This document shows positions 42,695 through 49,883 of a DNA stretch of 64,000 bases, piece after piece. Within the stretch, counting starts at the first letter, position 1; each line of letters opens with the position of its first letter. The stretch lies in the NCBI RefSeq assembly GCF_001113365.1, contig NZ_CKYA01000005.1, positions 96,781-160,780 on the forward strand. The letters are read 5' to 3'. The DNA is from Streptococcus pneumoniae. GTDB lineage: Bacteria; Bacillota; Bacilli; Lactobacillales; Streptococcaceae. The translations under genes were made by a program, and so were the position numbers. Below the pieces are notes generated by a model. That model was given only the letters and a program-made list of their open reading frames with translations. It did no database searches and was not told where the DNA came from.

Positions 42695-43198
42695 CTACAA
42701 TCTCGAACCATTCAGCCAAAGTCTATCCCCTTTTTCAATATACTTCAAAAACTTCTTATAGTGCTTACGATACCTGTCACGCTTCATATACTTTGGTCTT
42801 TCAGGGAAACCATCAAACATATATCCACCACGTCTAGGACTCCACCCTGGTTCTACCTTTCTGGCTTCTTTTAGTGCAAGCTCCCAGTAGTATTGGCAAT
42901 CCGTTTTATTACGGTTCAGGGTACTCTTGTGGATAGCTAGACAAGTACCGCAACTAAAATATAAATACCGTTTATAAAGTAACCTGCACCGTCTCCCACA
43001 ATCAGGGCAAAGAAAGAAATATCGATTACCTCCCTTAGTTCCTGCTATTCTGTCTAATTCAAATGACTCTCCACCAAAATCAATCATTAAATTATCCAAA
43101 TCAATCTCTAAACGTTGACCGTCCAACTCTGCTATACCCTTAGTTATTCCTCTTAGCTTCATTGGTTTAATGATTGTTTCTATTGCTAACCGCTTCAT
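42695..43198 (-). CDS. Zinc-ribbon protein of unknown function
   Basis: Protein of 167 residues that I do not recognise at family level. Its centre has two cysteine pairs, CPDC (C64/C67) and CGTC (C83/C86), typical of a zinc ribbon, and a fifth cysteine at 71. The C-terminal half is very rich in Arg, Lys and Tyr (PKYMKRDRYRKHYKKFLKYIEKG), suggesting nucleic-acid binding. AGGGGG precedes the ATG. A hairpin terminator lies immediately upstream (43216-43235), so expression probably needs readthrough or antitermination. It borders the repeat-rich candidate origin. Confidence 0.8.
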   Translation of the reverse strand: MKRLAIETIIKPMKLRGITKGIAELDGQRLEIDLDNLMIDFGGESFELDRIAGTKGGNRYFFLCPDCGRRCRLLYKRYLYFSCGTCLAIHKSTLNRNKTDCQYYWELALKEARKVEPGWSPRRGGYMFDGFPERPKYMKRDRYRKHYKKFLKYIEKGDRLWLNGSRL

Positions 43199-43215
43199 TA
43201 TTTCCCCCTATATGG

Positions 43216-43235
43216 AAAAACCCAAAACTATTGGG
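43216..43235 (-). terminator. Terminator/attenuator before the zinc-ribbon gene
   Basis: CCCAA-TAGTT-TTGGG on the minus strand followed by T5, ending just before the ribosome binding site of the next gene in the same direction. Confidence 0.75.
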
Positions 43236-43280
43236 TTCAGTAGTAGTGAAACCACAAAAAGAGGCAATGCCCCTTTGCTA

Positions 43281-43739
43281 CTATTCTTCACTGAGTGAGC
43301 CACTTACTACCACATCACGGACAAATTGAGCTTGTTTTTCTTTGGGTAGTTGCAAAGCTTCAAGTAAAGACTCTAGAACTTGCTTGTCAGTTCCTGCAAT
43401 CAACTTCTTAATGATATTCTGGAATTGTCCTTCCAAGTACTCGCAAAAATGTATCCGCTGTGCTTGTGTCGGCTGCACTGGTACTGGTGAGCTATCTGCA
43501 ATCAGCAAGAAGCAGGCTTCCGCGATTTGGGCGAATAACTTTGCACGCGCTTCAGGGTGTCTGTATAACTCATAGGCATTTATGCTGGTGTCTTCCGTCC
43601 GGAGCTTCTCACCTAGTTCAATCAGTTTAGGCGTATCTTCAAGACATACTGGTGTTGCATCCGCCATAAAATCGTCACGTTTGCGATTGAGTTCCTCCAG
43701 TTCCTGATCTGCCTGTTCAAAGTATGCTGGTTCTATCAT
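43281..43739 (-). CDS. Hypothetical phage-type protein
   Basis: Protein of 152 residues, acidic and mostly helical (LEELNRKRDDFM at the N-terminus; EYLEGQFQNIIKKLI and LESLLEALQLPKEKQAQFVRDVVV near the C-terminus). I do not recognise a family; it resembles small phage proteins found downstream of dnaC-like genes. AAGGAGG lies 8 nt before the ATG. It follows the DnaC-like gene by 24 bp and is separated from the zinc-ribbon gene by a terminator. Confidence 0.75.
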   Translation of the reverse strand: MIEPAYFEQADQELEELNRKRDDFMADATPVCLEDTPKLIELGEKLRTEDTSINAYELYRHPEARAKLFAQIAEACFLLIADSSPVPVQPTQAQRIHFCEYLEGQFQNIIKKLIAGTDKQVLESLLEALQLPKEKQAQFVRDVVVSGSLSEE

Positions 43740-43763
43740 GGAATTCCTCCTTTTTTTATTTGG

Positions 43764-44588
43764 TTAAAAATTACGCTTCATCCTCTTATCTTTAATGTCT
43801 GTAATAATAAATACGTTCCCCTCTGATTGTTTTCCAATGCGACTGACTAGCTTATCATTATAGATTCTGGCCAGCTCTTTTCCGTTGTGATTGGTGTTGA
43901 TGATAGTTGTGTCTCGCTTATCAAAAATCTTGAAAAGAAAGGCCTGTACCCAATTATTAGCTTCATTTTTTTGGCTGTTCATAACGCTTTCTGTTCCTAA
44001 ATCATCAATAAAGAGATAGTCAACCTCAGTCAGCAACTTCAAGGCATCATACTCTGTAAAATCACTCTGTCTATACTGCCAACCTGACTGAATGCGCGTG
44101 ATAATCTCAGTAATACTGATAAAAAGCACACTCTTAGGCTCATTCCTAGACTTATAGCCCTCGTTAATGGCTTTGGCCATAGAATAGCATAAATGACTTT
44201 TGCCAGTACCTGGATTGCCCATAATTAGCGTGTTCCCTGTCATACCGTTTAGGTACTCCTTAGCTTGTTTGATAGCAAACTCCTTGGCCTCGTGTTCCTC
44301 TTTTGTCTCGGCTTTGAAAGTGCTAAAAGAGGCCTCTCTCAGCTCATTTGACACCGTACTTTCACGCGCTAGCACATCATAGGTTGAAGAGTCCAGATCA
44401 TGGCCTAGGGCTTTTTCTATGCCCTCTAGCTCCGTCTGTTTGATGTTCTCCCTAGTACATTCCATGCAGTAGGGTGATGTATAACCATCTGGCTTTTTGA
44501 ATTGTACTAGGTTAATCTGATGGGTTGGGCAAAGCTCATCAGTGACCTTTATTTTTTCATTGAGCTGGTCTGTATTCAGTAATTCCAT
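43764..44588 (-). CDS. DnaC/DnaI-like helicase loader
   Basis: AAA+ ATPase of 274 residues that would load the host replicative helicase at the element's origin. The N-terminus has a zinc-type C20/H23 and C41/C44 arrangement. Walker A GNPGTGKS is at 124-131 and Walker B YLFIDDLGTE at about 211-220, with sensor IINTNHNG after it. AGGAG precedes the ATG. It lies directly after the replication initiator, forming a minimal replication module. Confidence 0.88.
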   Translation of the reverse strand: MELLNTDQLNEKIKVTDELCPTHQINLVQFKKPDGYTSPYCMECTRENIKQTELEGIEKALGHDLDSSTYDVLARESTVSNELREASFSTFKAETKEEHEAKEFAIKQAKEYLNGMTGNTLIMGNPGTGKSHLCYSMAKAINEGYKSRNEPKSVLFISITEIITRIQSGWQYRQSDFTEYDALKLLTEVDYLFIDDLGTESVMNSQKNEANNWVQAFLFKIFDKRDTTIINTNHNGKELARIYNDKLVSRIGKQSEGNVFIITDIKDKRMKRNF

Positions 44589-44603
44589 TGTTTCTCCTCT
44601 CCG

Positions 44604-45392
44604 TCAGTAGATAAACGGATCTTGAATATCATCGTCAGACTGACCTTGTTTCTTTTGCTGAAACAGTCTCTGTTCATCTTCGACTTGTACCATGGTTCTA
44701 ATACCATTCTGTCTCCAGCTCTTGAGTATTGAATTGATATAGCTAAAAGATCGCTTGCCGTTATCTGCAGCCTTGTCTATGGCAATCTTGATAACCTCTA
44801 GCTCCATACCGTCAAGAGTGAGATAGTCAGTCAGTATTTGATATTGTTGCCCATCCATAACCCCTATACGCTTTTGGTAATAATTAGAGATTTCAGCAGT
44901 AGGAGCAGAAGAAGTTTTTTTCTCTATCTCTTCTTCTAACTCTATCTCTTTCTCTTTCTCTATCTCTATCTCTGTTGGACACGAGTTGGAAATTGTCAAA
45001 GATGGTTGGACTTCTTCCAATTTTCCTTTTTTTCGTTGTTCACGTTTATAGTTTGCCCAGTTTGTTTCACTCTCAACCAAGGCTTTTGCCTGCGGTAGTT
45101 CTGCGTTTTTATCTTCATCAACTTGTATTAGACCACACTTAGTAAAGTATGCCATGGTCATATCTATATCATCTTCCGATACGTCTAATTTTAGGGCTAA
45201 CTCTTCCTTGAGATTGTCAAAGTAACCCTCATAGTATAAAATACAGTCACTTTCTAAGCTCTCTAGCATGAGCCTAATATAAATCACTGTCATAGTGTAC
45301 CCACCAGGTACCGTTTTTAGTCTCTTGATAAAAATATTATCAAAAAATTTCTTATCAATTTTTAGCCAAAAATATATTTTAGTTTTTGCCAT
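44604..45392 (-). CDS. Phage replisome organiser / DnaD-like replication initiator
   Basis: Protein of 262 residues. The N-terminal domain (about 1-125, KTKIYFWLKIDKKFFDN...GYTMTVIYIRLMLES) matches the winged-helix phage replisome organiser family that binds origin DNA. A Glu/Lys/Ile-rich low-complexity linker (about 142-162) follows. The C-terminal part (about 165-245, YYQKRIG...SFSYINSILKSWRQNGI) is DnaD-like and should recruit the DnaC-like loader. It overlaps the gene before it by 14 bp. Confidence 0.85.
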   Translation of the reverse strand: MAKTKIYFWLKIDKKFFDNIFIKRLKTVPGGYTMTVIYIRLMLESLESDCILYYEGYFDNLKEELALKLDVSEDDIDMTMAYFTKCGLIQVDEDKNAELPQAKALVESETNWANYKREQRKKGKLEEVQPSLTISNSCPTEIEIEKEKEIELEEEIEKKTSSAPTAEISNYYQKRIGVMDGQQYQILTDYLTLDGMELEVIKIAIDKAADNGKRSFSYINSILKSWRQNGIRTMVQVEDEQRLFQQKKQGQSDDDIQDPFIY

Positions 45393-45660
45393 TCTCCACC
45401 CCCAGAAACTTCCAGATGTCCGTAACTTTGTAATAGATTTTCCTAGTATCTTCTAGCGGGGGCTGGTATCGTCTTAGCCCAGCTTTTTCCCACTTTTGGA
45501 GCGTCAAATATTTTATATCTAACTCGTCCATGACTTCCTGGGCTGAGATTAAACCTGTCAGTCGTGGTTTGACTGTATCACGCGCTTCAAGGTATCTTTC
45601 CACTACCTCCAGAATGCCATGCGCTAGATCTTGCTCGCTTTCTCGGCTTAGGCTAAACAT
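45379..45660 (-). CDS. Small HTH phage protein (MerR/excisionase-like)
   Basis: Protein of 93 residues. The segment SAQEVMDELDIKYLTLQKWEKAGLRRYQPP (about 39-68) followed by KIYYKVTDIWKFL fits a MerR/excisionase-type winged helix. It may be a directionality factor or a DNA-binding replication accessory. Its position in the replication module favours the second. It overlaps both neighbours (8 and 14 bp), so it is tightly coupled. Confidence 0.7.
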   Translation of the reverse strand: MFSLSRESEQDLAHGILEVVERYLEARDTVKPRLTGLISAQEVMDELDIKYLTLQKWEKAGLRRYQPPLEDTRKIYYKVTDIWKFLGVENGKN

Positions 45661-45994
45661 ATCCGCCCACCTCCTTCAAGGTTTCTTTGTAGCTTTCTAG
45701 GTCGCTGTTCATCAACACCGCTAGGCGCTTACTCTCCTCCTGTACTTGGTTGTAAAAGGCCTTAGCACCATCTAGTAACTCGTCTTTATTCGCTGGGATA
45801 AAGTACCCACTAAAAACGCCACATCTAACCCCTACAATAGGGATGTTGTGCTTAACTACTAGACGCTTGATAATGTCACGTACTGTTCTTTCTGTTAGCT
45901 TGGTTGTCAGGCTGATTTCTGCCCCTGTTATGGAGTTCTCAGCCCCTACTTTGATTAGTCTTAATACTCGTTTATCATTCTCTGATAGGCTCAT
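45653..45994 (-). CDS. Winged-helix phage regulator-like protein
   Basis: Protein of 113 residues. The N-terminal winged HTH (about 5-65: RVLRLIKVGAENSITGAEISLTTKLTERTVRDIIKRLV) is followed by a wing-like GVRCGVFSGYFIP and a helical tail. Similar proteins occur in early regions of streptococcal phages; the target is unknown. It overlaps the genes on both sides. Confidence 0.72.
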   Translation of the reverse strand: MSLSENDKRVLRLIKVGAENSITGAEISLTTKLTERTVRDIIKRLVVKHNIPIVGVRCGVFSGYFIPANKDELLDGAKAFYNQVQEESKRLAVLMNSDLESYKETLKEVGGYV

Positions 45995-46268
45995 TCAGTT
46001 CCTCCCCTCCTTTGCTTTTATTCAAAAAGGTTATTTGTCCGCTCGCTACCCCTTGCAAAATATCTTTTTGAGTTTCTATGATTGTATTCAAGGTTTTCAA
46101 AATAGCTGTCTTAGTCTCTAAATCAAACGCTTGTTTTGTCAACAAGCCCATAGTTACAGCTAACTTTGTTGCATTGTCCATACACGTAGCTAGAAAAATC
46201 TCTTTAGTAAAATAAGGTTCATCTGGTATTTTTTCACTATCAAGGTATATCTTCACTGTGTAACTCAT
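45975..46268 (-). CDS. Hypothetical phage protein
   Basis: Protein of 97 residues with no recognised domain: a beta-rich start (SYTVKIYLDSEKI), then helices (TKTAILKTLNTIIETQKDILQG). It overlaps its neighbours by 4 and 20 bp, consistent with a translated, co-regulated gene. Confidence 0.65.
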   Translation of the reverse strand: MSYTVKIYLDSEKIPDEPYFTKEIFLATCMDNATKLAVTMGLLTKQAFDLETKTAILKTLNTIIETQKDILQGVASGQITFLNKSKGGEELNEPIRE

Positions 46269-46480
46269 TTCATCCCTCCGTAAACTCTTACCCCTGCAAG
46301 CTGGATATATCGCCCATATTCAGGGTTTAAATCCTCGCTAGGTGTTTCTATCGTCTGTTGGTTTTCTCGCTCAAATTGGGCGCTTTTTTTGCGGTCTCGG
46401 TGGTTTAGATAAAGCAGTAAGCCAATCAATACCACGATTAAGACAGCAGCCTGTGTGTTACTTATATCTAGTTCATTCAT
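46265..46480 (-). CDS. Small single-pass membrane protein
   Basis: Protein of 71 residues with one transmembrane helix at about 10-27 (AAVLIVVLIGLLLYL) and a basic stop-transfer NHRDRKK, leaving a short cytoplasmic tail. The function is unknown. Overlaps of 4 bp on both sides support it as a real gene. Confidence 0.68.
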   Translation of the reverse strand: MNELDISNTQAAVLIVVLIGLLLYLNHRDRKKSAQFERENQQTIETPSEDLNPEYGRYIQLAGVRVYGGMK

Positions 46481-46923
46481 TTTAATAACCCTCTTTCTTT
46501 CAAATCCTTGATAATTAGGCTACGTAGATAATCCCAAATGTTACCAGTGTTATCTGTTGCTAGTTTATTCGGATCTGTAAAACTTCTAACAGCTTTATTC
46601 AAATAGTTAAATAATAACCAGTTTGGGCGTTCTTTCCCTAAATTGATGGAATTAGTTGCTAAAAATTCATCATGTTTCTTTAACTCGCCTAGTAAGTTGC
46701 TGATGTTTGCATCTAAAAATGTTTCATGGTCAGCTTCCTGTTGTTTATAAGTTTCCGATAATCTATAAAATTGCATCCATAACTGACTAATTGCTGATCT
46801 ACAATCTTCGGCTATCTCTGTTGCTCCGTGGTGTTTCTTGGATAAATGCCACTCTGATAAAATATCTAGCTTTTCCTCTACGTTGCCTAATTCTTTTTCA
46901 AATTCTTTAAAAAATTCATCCAT
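46477..46923 (-). CDS. Hypothetical helical phage protein
   Basis: Protein of 148 residues, mainly helical (FFKEFEKELGNVEEKLDILSEW), with no family that I recognise. GAAGG precedes the ATG. It is the first gene after the 400-bp gap with tandem hairpins and so starts the replication-module transcript. Confidence 0.68.
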   Translation of the reverse strand: MDEFFKEFEKELGNVEEKLDILSEWHLSKKHHGATEIAEDCRSAISQLWMQFYRLSETYKQQEADHETFLDANISNLLGELKKHDEFLATNSINLGKERPNWLLFNYLNKAVRSFTDPNKLATDNTGNIWDYLRSLIIKDLKERGLLK

Positions 46924-46961
46924 TTTGCTTTACCTTCTTTGTCTTTTACTATCCAGGATAT

Positions 46962-47143
46962 CCTCACACTCAAAGTTGGGCGATGGCGAGTGTGGGGATT
47001 TTGAATGGTTGTTTCTTATACAGTTTTTCTTGCAATGAAGTTCCTCACGCTCAGAAGTTTGCCGACCGAGAGCGTGGGGCTTTTTGAGTTGTTTCTTATA
47101 ACGCTAATCCTCACGCTCAGACTCGCCAAATTGAAAGCGTGAG
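46962..47143. repeat. Three tandem hairpins, CCTCACRCTC family
   Basis: Hairpin 1 CCTCACACTC/GAGTGTGGGG (46962-46997), hairpin 2 CCTCACGCTC/GAGCGTGGGG (47043-47079), hairpin 3 TCACGCTC/AGCGTGAG (47111-47143). GTTGTTTCTTATA lies in both spacers (47008-47020 and 47088-47100). Arms are conserved while loops differ, including compensating A/G to T/C changes. Confidence 0.75.
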
Positions 47144-47197
47144 AAAGTACCAGTTTAAAGAGTTGGCGCTCTCCGTATGGTCAAATTGCCCTAAATA

Positions 47198-47206
47198 TGC
47201 TATAAT
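47198..47206 (+). promoter_or_regulatory. Plus-strand extended -10 in the regulatory gap
   Basis: TGC-TATAAT, with a weak TGGTCA 17 bp upstream of the hexamer. It faces the 3' end of the Rha gene. Confidence 0.5.
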
Positions 47207-47212
47207 CTAGGT

Positions 47213-47352
47213 ATAAATCTTACTAAAACCTCTTTGATAATAGCTTGCCTGCTTTGTTAAATTCGTTTTAGTGTTAGTGTGAAAGGCTCTGCGGTGTGGT
47301 TATTGCTAAGCCCTTTTTGTTGCTCTCACGCGCTTCTTTGGCGTGTTTTTTT
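47213..47352 (+). ncRNA. Candidate small RNA converging on the Rha gene
   Basis: Predicted plus-strand transcript of about 140 nt ending at CACGC-loop-GCGTG with T7 (47327-47352). It includes the 31-bp repeat shared with the integrase leader. Its 3' end is antisense to the last codons of the Rha gene. No convincing ORF inside. Confidence 0.42.
47223..47253. repeat. 31-bp repeat, copy 1
   Basis: CTAAAACCT-YTTTRATAATAG-CTTGCCTGCT occurs here and at 50813-50843 with two mismatches, in the same orientation. Confidence 0.7.
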
Positions 47353-47952
47353 ATTTATGAATGCCATAGCTTTGATTTCCTGATAACTCATATTCAAGCC
47401 AATCATGGCTATTACCATATCCTCAAATGCCTGGTATTGCTCCAGCTCGTCACTGGTCAAGCTATCAATGCCATTATAGCCCCCACGTTCCGCCATTAAC
47501 TGTTTAGCGTTCCTGTCGGTTACTGCTTTTAGTAGCAGGTTGTTCATAGTACTATGCGCGTGCTTTGGTGCTTGTTCCCAGTTCTCAATACTGTCATGCA
47601 GTGTTTTTCTTTTTGGCTTTTCTAGCGCCCTCTGCATACGAAACTTAGAAAGTTCCTCACGCATTTCAAAGAATGCTTTGACCAGGTTGGTTTTGAAGTT
47701 GGCCACTTGCTCGGTGTTCTTTAAGAATGTAACTAACAAGGTCGCTTGTTGTTCGTTCAAAATATAGTCCTTGGTATTCTGGCCACTTTCCATAGCTTGG
47801 ATTTTAAATCCAACCTTTCCGAACTGTTCAAATCTTGCTTGATGTTTGCGGATCATCTTGGTGATTGTGTGATGAGTGACTCCAGCACATTCAGCGATGA
47901 TCTCACTCGTAGTATACGGCTCTTTTTTACCGTCCATATAGACTAATTCCAT
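47326..47952 (-). CDS. Rha-family phage regulatory protein
   Basis: Protein of 208 residues. The N-terminal Rha domain (about 1-100: ELVYMDGKKEPYTTSEIIAE...ERTVITKM-like HTH, then KDYILNEQQATLLVTFLKNT) is the phage pRha fold. The C-terminal helical part probably mediates oligomerisation. Such proteins act as antirepressors or host-interference factors. It overlaps the upstream HTH/BRO-N gene by 10 bp. A plus-strand terminator hairpin is embedded in its last codons. Confidence 0.85.
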   Translation of the reverse strand: MELVYMDGKKEPYTTSEIIAECAGVTHHTITKMIRKHQARFEQFGKVGFKIQAMESGQNTKDYILNEQQATLLVTFLKNTEQVANFKTNLVKAFFEMREELSKFRMQRALEKPKRKTLHDSIENWEQAPKHAHSTMNNLLLKAVTDRNAKQLMAERGGYNGIDSLTSDELEQYQAFEDMVIAMIGLNMSYQEIKAMAFINKKTRQRSA

Positions 47953-48713
47953 TGTGGTTCTACCTCCTGCATGAATTTGGTTAACTTGCTTGTCAGACGG
48001 CTCTTCTCGTCCATATTCTGAGCCTCTGCAATAGCTTTGGCTAGTGTATCGATATAATACCGCTCTGCCTCTGCCAACGTGTCAGGGGCTTTTATAGTGG
48101 TCTGTGGTTCTTCCACCAGTTCCCCATCCATGTAGTAGCCGTTTAGTCGGATTTCTTTCAGAATGTGCTTGACCACTTTTTTAAACTCTTTTGCTAGTGG
48201 TTTGCGTGACTGCGATAAAACTTCATAGACTCCGAACTCTGTCAGCATATTCATTTCTCTTTTTTGACCTGCCCTAGATATTACATAGGTCAGCTTTTCA
48301 TCATCATCTACCCGTTTTAGTAAATCCGTGGTGTTTTGGATTTCAATCATCTCAGCAACCTCTACCGCTACAAATAACGGATTTTGAATGTCTCCATAAA
48401 CATCAAAGTGTTTAGAGCCAAATCGTTGAGTTGTTACAACTTCCAAAACTTCCTTTTTGTTGTGTTGTTCTCCTTTGGGATAGAAGTTCCCAAAAAAATC
48501 ACATAAATCTTTTTGCTGTGTTGTCATGTCTTGATTAACCTCTCTGTATAACTTGTTTAGCCTTTTTCTGCTTTCCTTGTTGGGCTTATGCTTGCCCTGT
48601 GCCCACTTGCCAACTGTTCGGGGATCTATGCCTATTCGTTGGCCAATAGCTACCAAGTTCAGCCCGTGAGTGGTTCGCATTTCATCGATGACCCTTGTAT
48701 AGTTCCTCTTCAT
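47943..48713 (-). CDS. HTH and BRO-N antirepressor-like protein
   Basis: Protein of 256 residues. An N-terminal XRE-like HTH (about 1-55: HGLNLVAIGQRIGIDPRTVGKWAQGKHKPN) is joined to a BRO-N domain (about 95-195: FDVYGDIQNPLFVAVEVAEMIEIQN...LLKRVDDDEKLT...EFGVYEVLSQSRKPLAKEFKKVV). BRO-N proteins are phage antirepressors or DNA-binding regulators. The N-terminal HTH may give it its own operator. It follows the Cro-like gene by 19 bp. Confidence 0.85.
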   Translation of the reverse strand: MKRNYTRVIDEMRTTHGLNLVAIGQRIGIDPRTVGKWAQGKHKPNKESRKRLNKLYREVNQDMTTQQKDLCDFFGNFYPKGEQHNKKEVLEVVTTQRFGSKHFDVYGDIQNPLFVAVEVAEMIEIQNTTDLLKRVDDDEKLTYVISRAGQKREMNMLTEFGVYEVLSQSRKPLAKEFKKVVKHILKEIRLNGYYMDGELVEEPQTTIKAPDTLAEAERYYIDTLAKAIAEAQNMDEKSRLTSKLTKFMQEVEPQWN

Positions 48714-48732
48714 TGCTTGCCTGCCTTTCTAT

Positions 48733-48927
48733 TTATCCAACCTTTAACAAGTCATCAATCGTAACTTCTAAAAAGTCAGCTACTTTCTGCAATGTCTCAA
48801 AAGTCGGATTTTTTGAACGCTCATAATACAATGCCGTCAAAGTGCTTTTTGATAGCCCTGTTTCTCTTGCAACATCTGCCACCTTCAAGCGTTTCTTTGC
48901 TAAAATAACACGCATATTATTTTTCAA
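48733..48927 (-). CDS. Cro-like HTH regulator
   Basis: Protein of 64 residues consisting almost wholly of an XRE-type HTH (about 4-60: VILAKKRLKVADVARETGLSKSTLTALYYERSKNPTFETLQKVADFL). It is the first gene on the minus strand, divergent from the CI-like repressor across three shared operators. A role equivalent to Cro or to a SaPI Str regulator is inferred from position. Confidence 0.88.
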   Translation of the reverse strand: MKNNMRVILAKKRLKVADVARETGLSKSTLTALYYERSKNPTFETLQKVADFLEVTIDDLLKVG

Positions 48928-49007
48928 ATGTCTTACCTCTTTCTATTATTTTTAAAATCAACCTCCAGCAGAATAGATTGAAAAGTGTTGTGCTGTAGGC
49001 TCTATTC

Positions 49008-49096
49008 AGACACTTTTTGTCTGATTGGTTTTTATTACACAGACACTTTTTGTCTTTGTCAAGGATATTTTTTATTTTATTGGACTTTTTTTGTCT
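49008..49096. promoter_or_regulatory. Three operators in the CI/Cro switch region
   Basis: AGACA-CTTTT-TGTCT occurs at 49008-49022 and 49041-49055; a weaker copy (GGACT-TTTTT-TGTCT) is at 49082-49096. Site 2 lies exactly in the 17-bp spacer of the minus-strand promoter and site 3 overlaps the -35 region of the plus-strand promoter, a lambda-like switch. Confidence 0.85.
49034..49062 (-). promoter_or_regulatory. Lytic-direction promoter of the element
   Basis: On the minus strand TTGACA (49057-49062) and TGTAAT (49034-49039) with a 17-bp spacer fully occupied by operator 2. It drives the Cro-like gene and probably the genes beyond it. Confidence 0.8.
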
Positions 49097-49115
49097 GGTT
49101 CGATAAAAAGAATGA

Positions 49116-49121
49116 TATAAT
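49116..49121 (+). promoter_or_regulatory. -10 of the CI-like repressor promoter
   Basis: TATAAT 24 bp before the repressor ATG; TTGTCT within operator 3 (49091-49096) is the likely -35, with a long 19-bp spacer. Confidence 0.6.
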
Positions 49122-49144
49122 ACATTTGAAAGGTGTTGATATAA

Positions 49145-49660
49145 ATGAATAGATTAAAAGAGTTACGTAAAGAAAAAAAGCTATCTCAAAAGGAAATAGC
49201 AAAAGAAATGAGCATATCAGAAAAGACTCTATCACGCTGGGAAAACGGAGAAAGCCAAATTAAACCAGAAAAAGCCCAGCAGCTAGCTAAATACTTCGAG
49301 GTAAGCGTTGGGTATCTGCTGGGGTATAGTGAGTATAGAGAAATAGAAAAAGCCCTTGATAAAACAATTTTTTCAAATTATTCTGATGTTGAAACATTTC
49401 TTAATCAAGAGATAAAGGAACTAATCGGAGAAAGAGTAAAAAAATTTTATGAGTATATTGATAAACAGTTTTATGAAAGCTATAAAAATACCGCTGTACC
49501 TCCTGAAATAGTTGTAAAGCACCGTGAAGACTTTTATAGCTCGTTTCTATTTCTCCCTGCTAGATTACAAAAATTTATAGCTTTATGGAGCATACTAACA
49601 GAAACTGAACAAGAAAATATAGGTAAAACTATTGAATTATTAGCTATGAGAGGAAGATAA
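49145..49660 (+). CDS. CI-like master repressor of the element
   Basis: Protein of 171 residues. The N-terminal XRE HTH (about 3-58: LKELRKEKKLSQKEIAKEMSISEKTLSRWENG) is followed by a helical C-terminal domain. No Ser-Lys autoprotease (LexA/CI-type) motif is visible, so induction is unlikely to be by RecA-stimulated self-cleavage. Relief by an antirepressor (BRO-N, Rha or KilA-N protein here, or a helper-phage protein as for SaPI Stl) fits better. It is divergent from the Cro-like gene. Confidence 0.85.
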   Translation: MNRLKELRKEKKLSQKEIAKEMSISEKTLSRWENGESQIKPEKAQQLAKYFEVSVGYLLGYSEYREIEKALDKTIFSNYSDVETFLNQEIKELIGERVKKFYEYIDKQFYESYKNTAVPPEIVVKHREDFYSSFLFLPARLQKFIALWSILTETEQENIGKTIELLAMRGR

Positions 49661-49883
49661 AAATCCCCCATATTCGCCAATAGCAAACCTTAGCACTAAT
49701 ATTTTTCTTTAGGGTGGCCGAAAAGTCCGATTATGCGACCTATAGCATACCCACGCGCCACAATGTTCAACAATCCTGAAGCGCGTGGATTCTCAAGCTT
49801 CAACCCAATATAATCCCCATATCTACTAATTTTTTTGATGTCAACAAATGTCAACCACTTTCAATATTTTAGAAAGGACTACC
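49661..49883. other. Gap between the repressor and KilA-N genes
   Basis: About 220 bp. It contains CCACGCGC and GCGCGTGG arms (about 49751-49790) that can form a long hairpin without a T run. The sequence ATTTTAGAAAGG before the KilA-N start is repeated before the integrase start. Confidence 0.5.

Larger units (their letters stand above)
46924..47325. other. Non-coding region of 400 bp with tandem hairpins
   Basis: It contains three successive inverted repeats, two copies of GTTGTTTCTTATA, a plus-strand extended -10 with a downstream terminator, and one copy of a 31-bp repeat shared with the integrase leader. The minus-strand promoter for the replication module must also be here. No ORF with a binding site is seen. 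Confidence 0.55.

Noticed and set aside
44925..44985. CT-rich low-complexity tract
   Set aside because: It encodes the Glu/Lys/Ile-rich linker of the replication initiator in frame, so it is not a separate repeat element, though slippage is possible.
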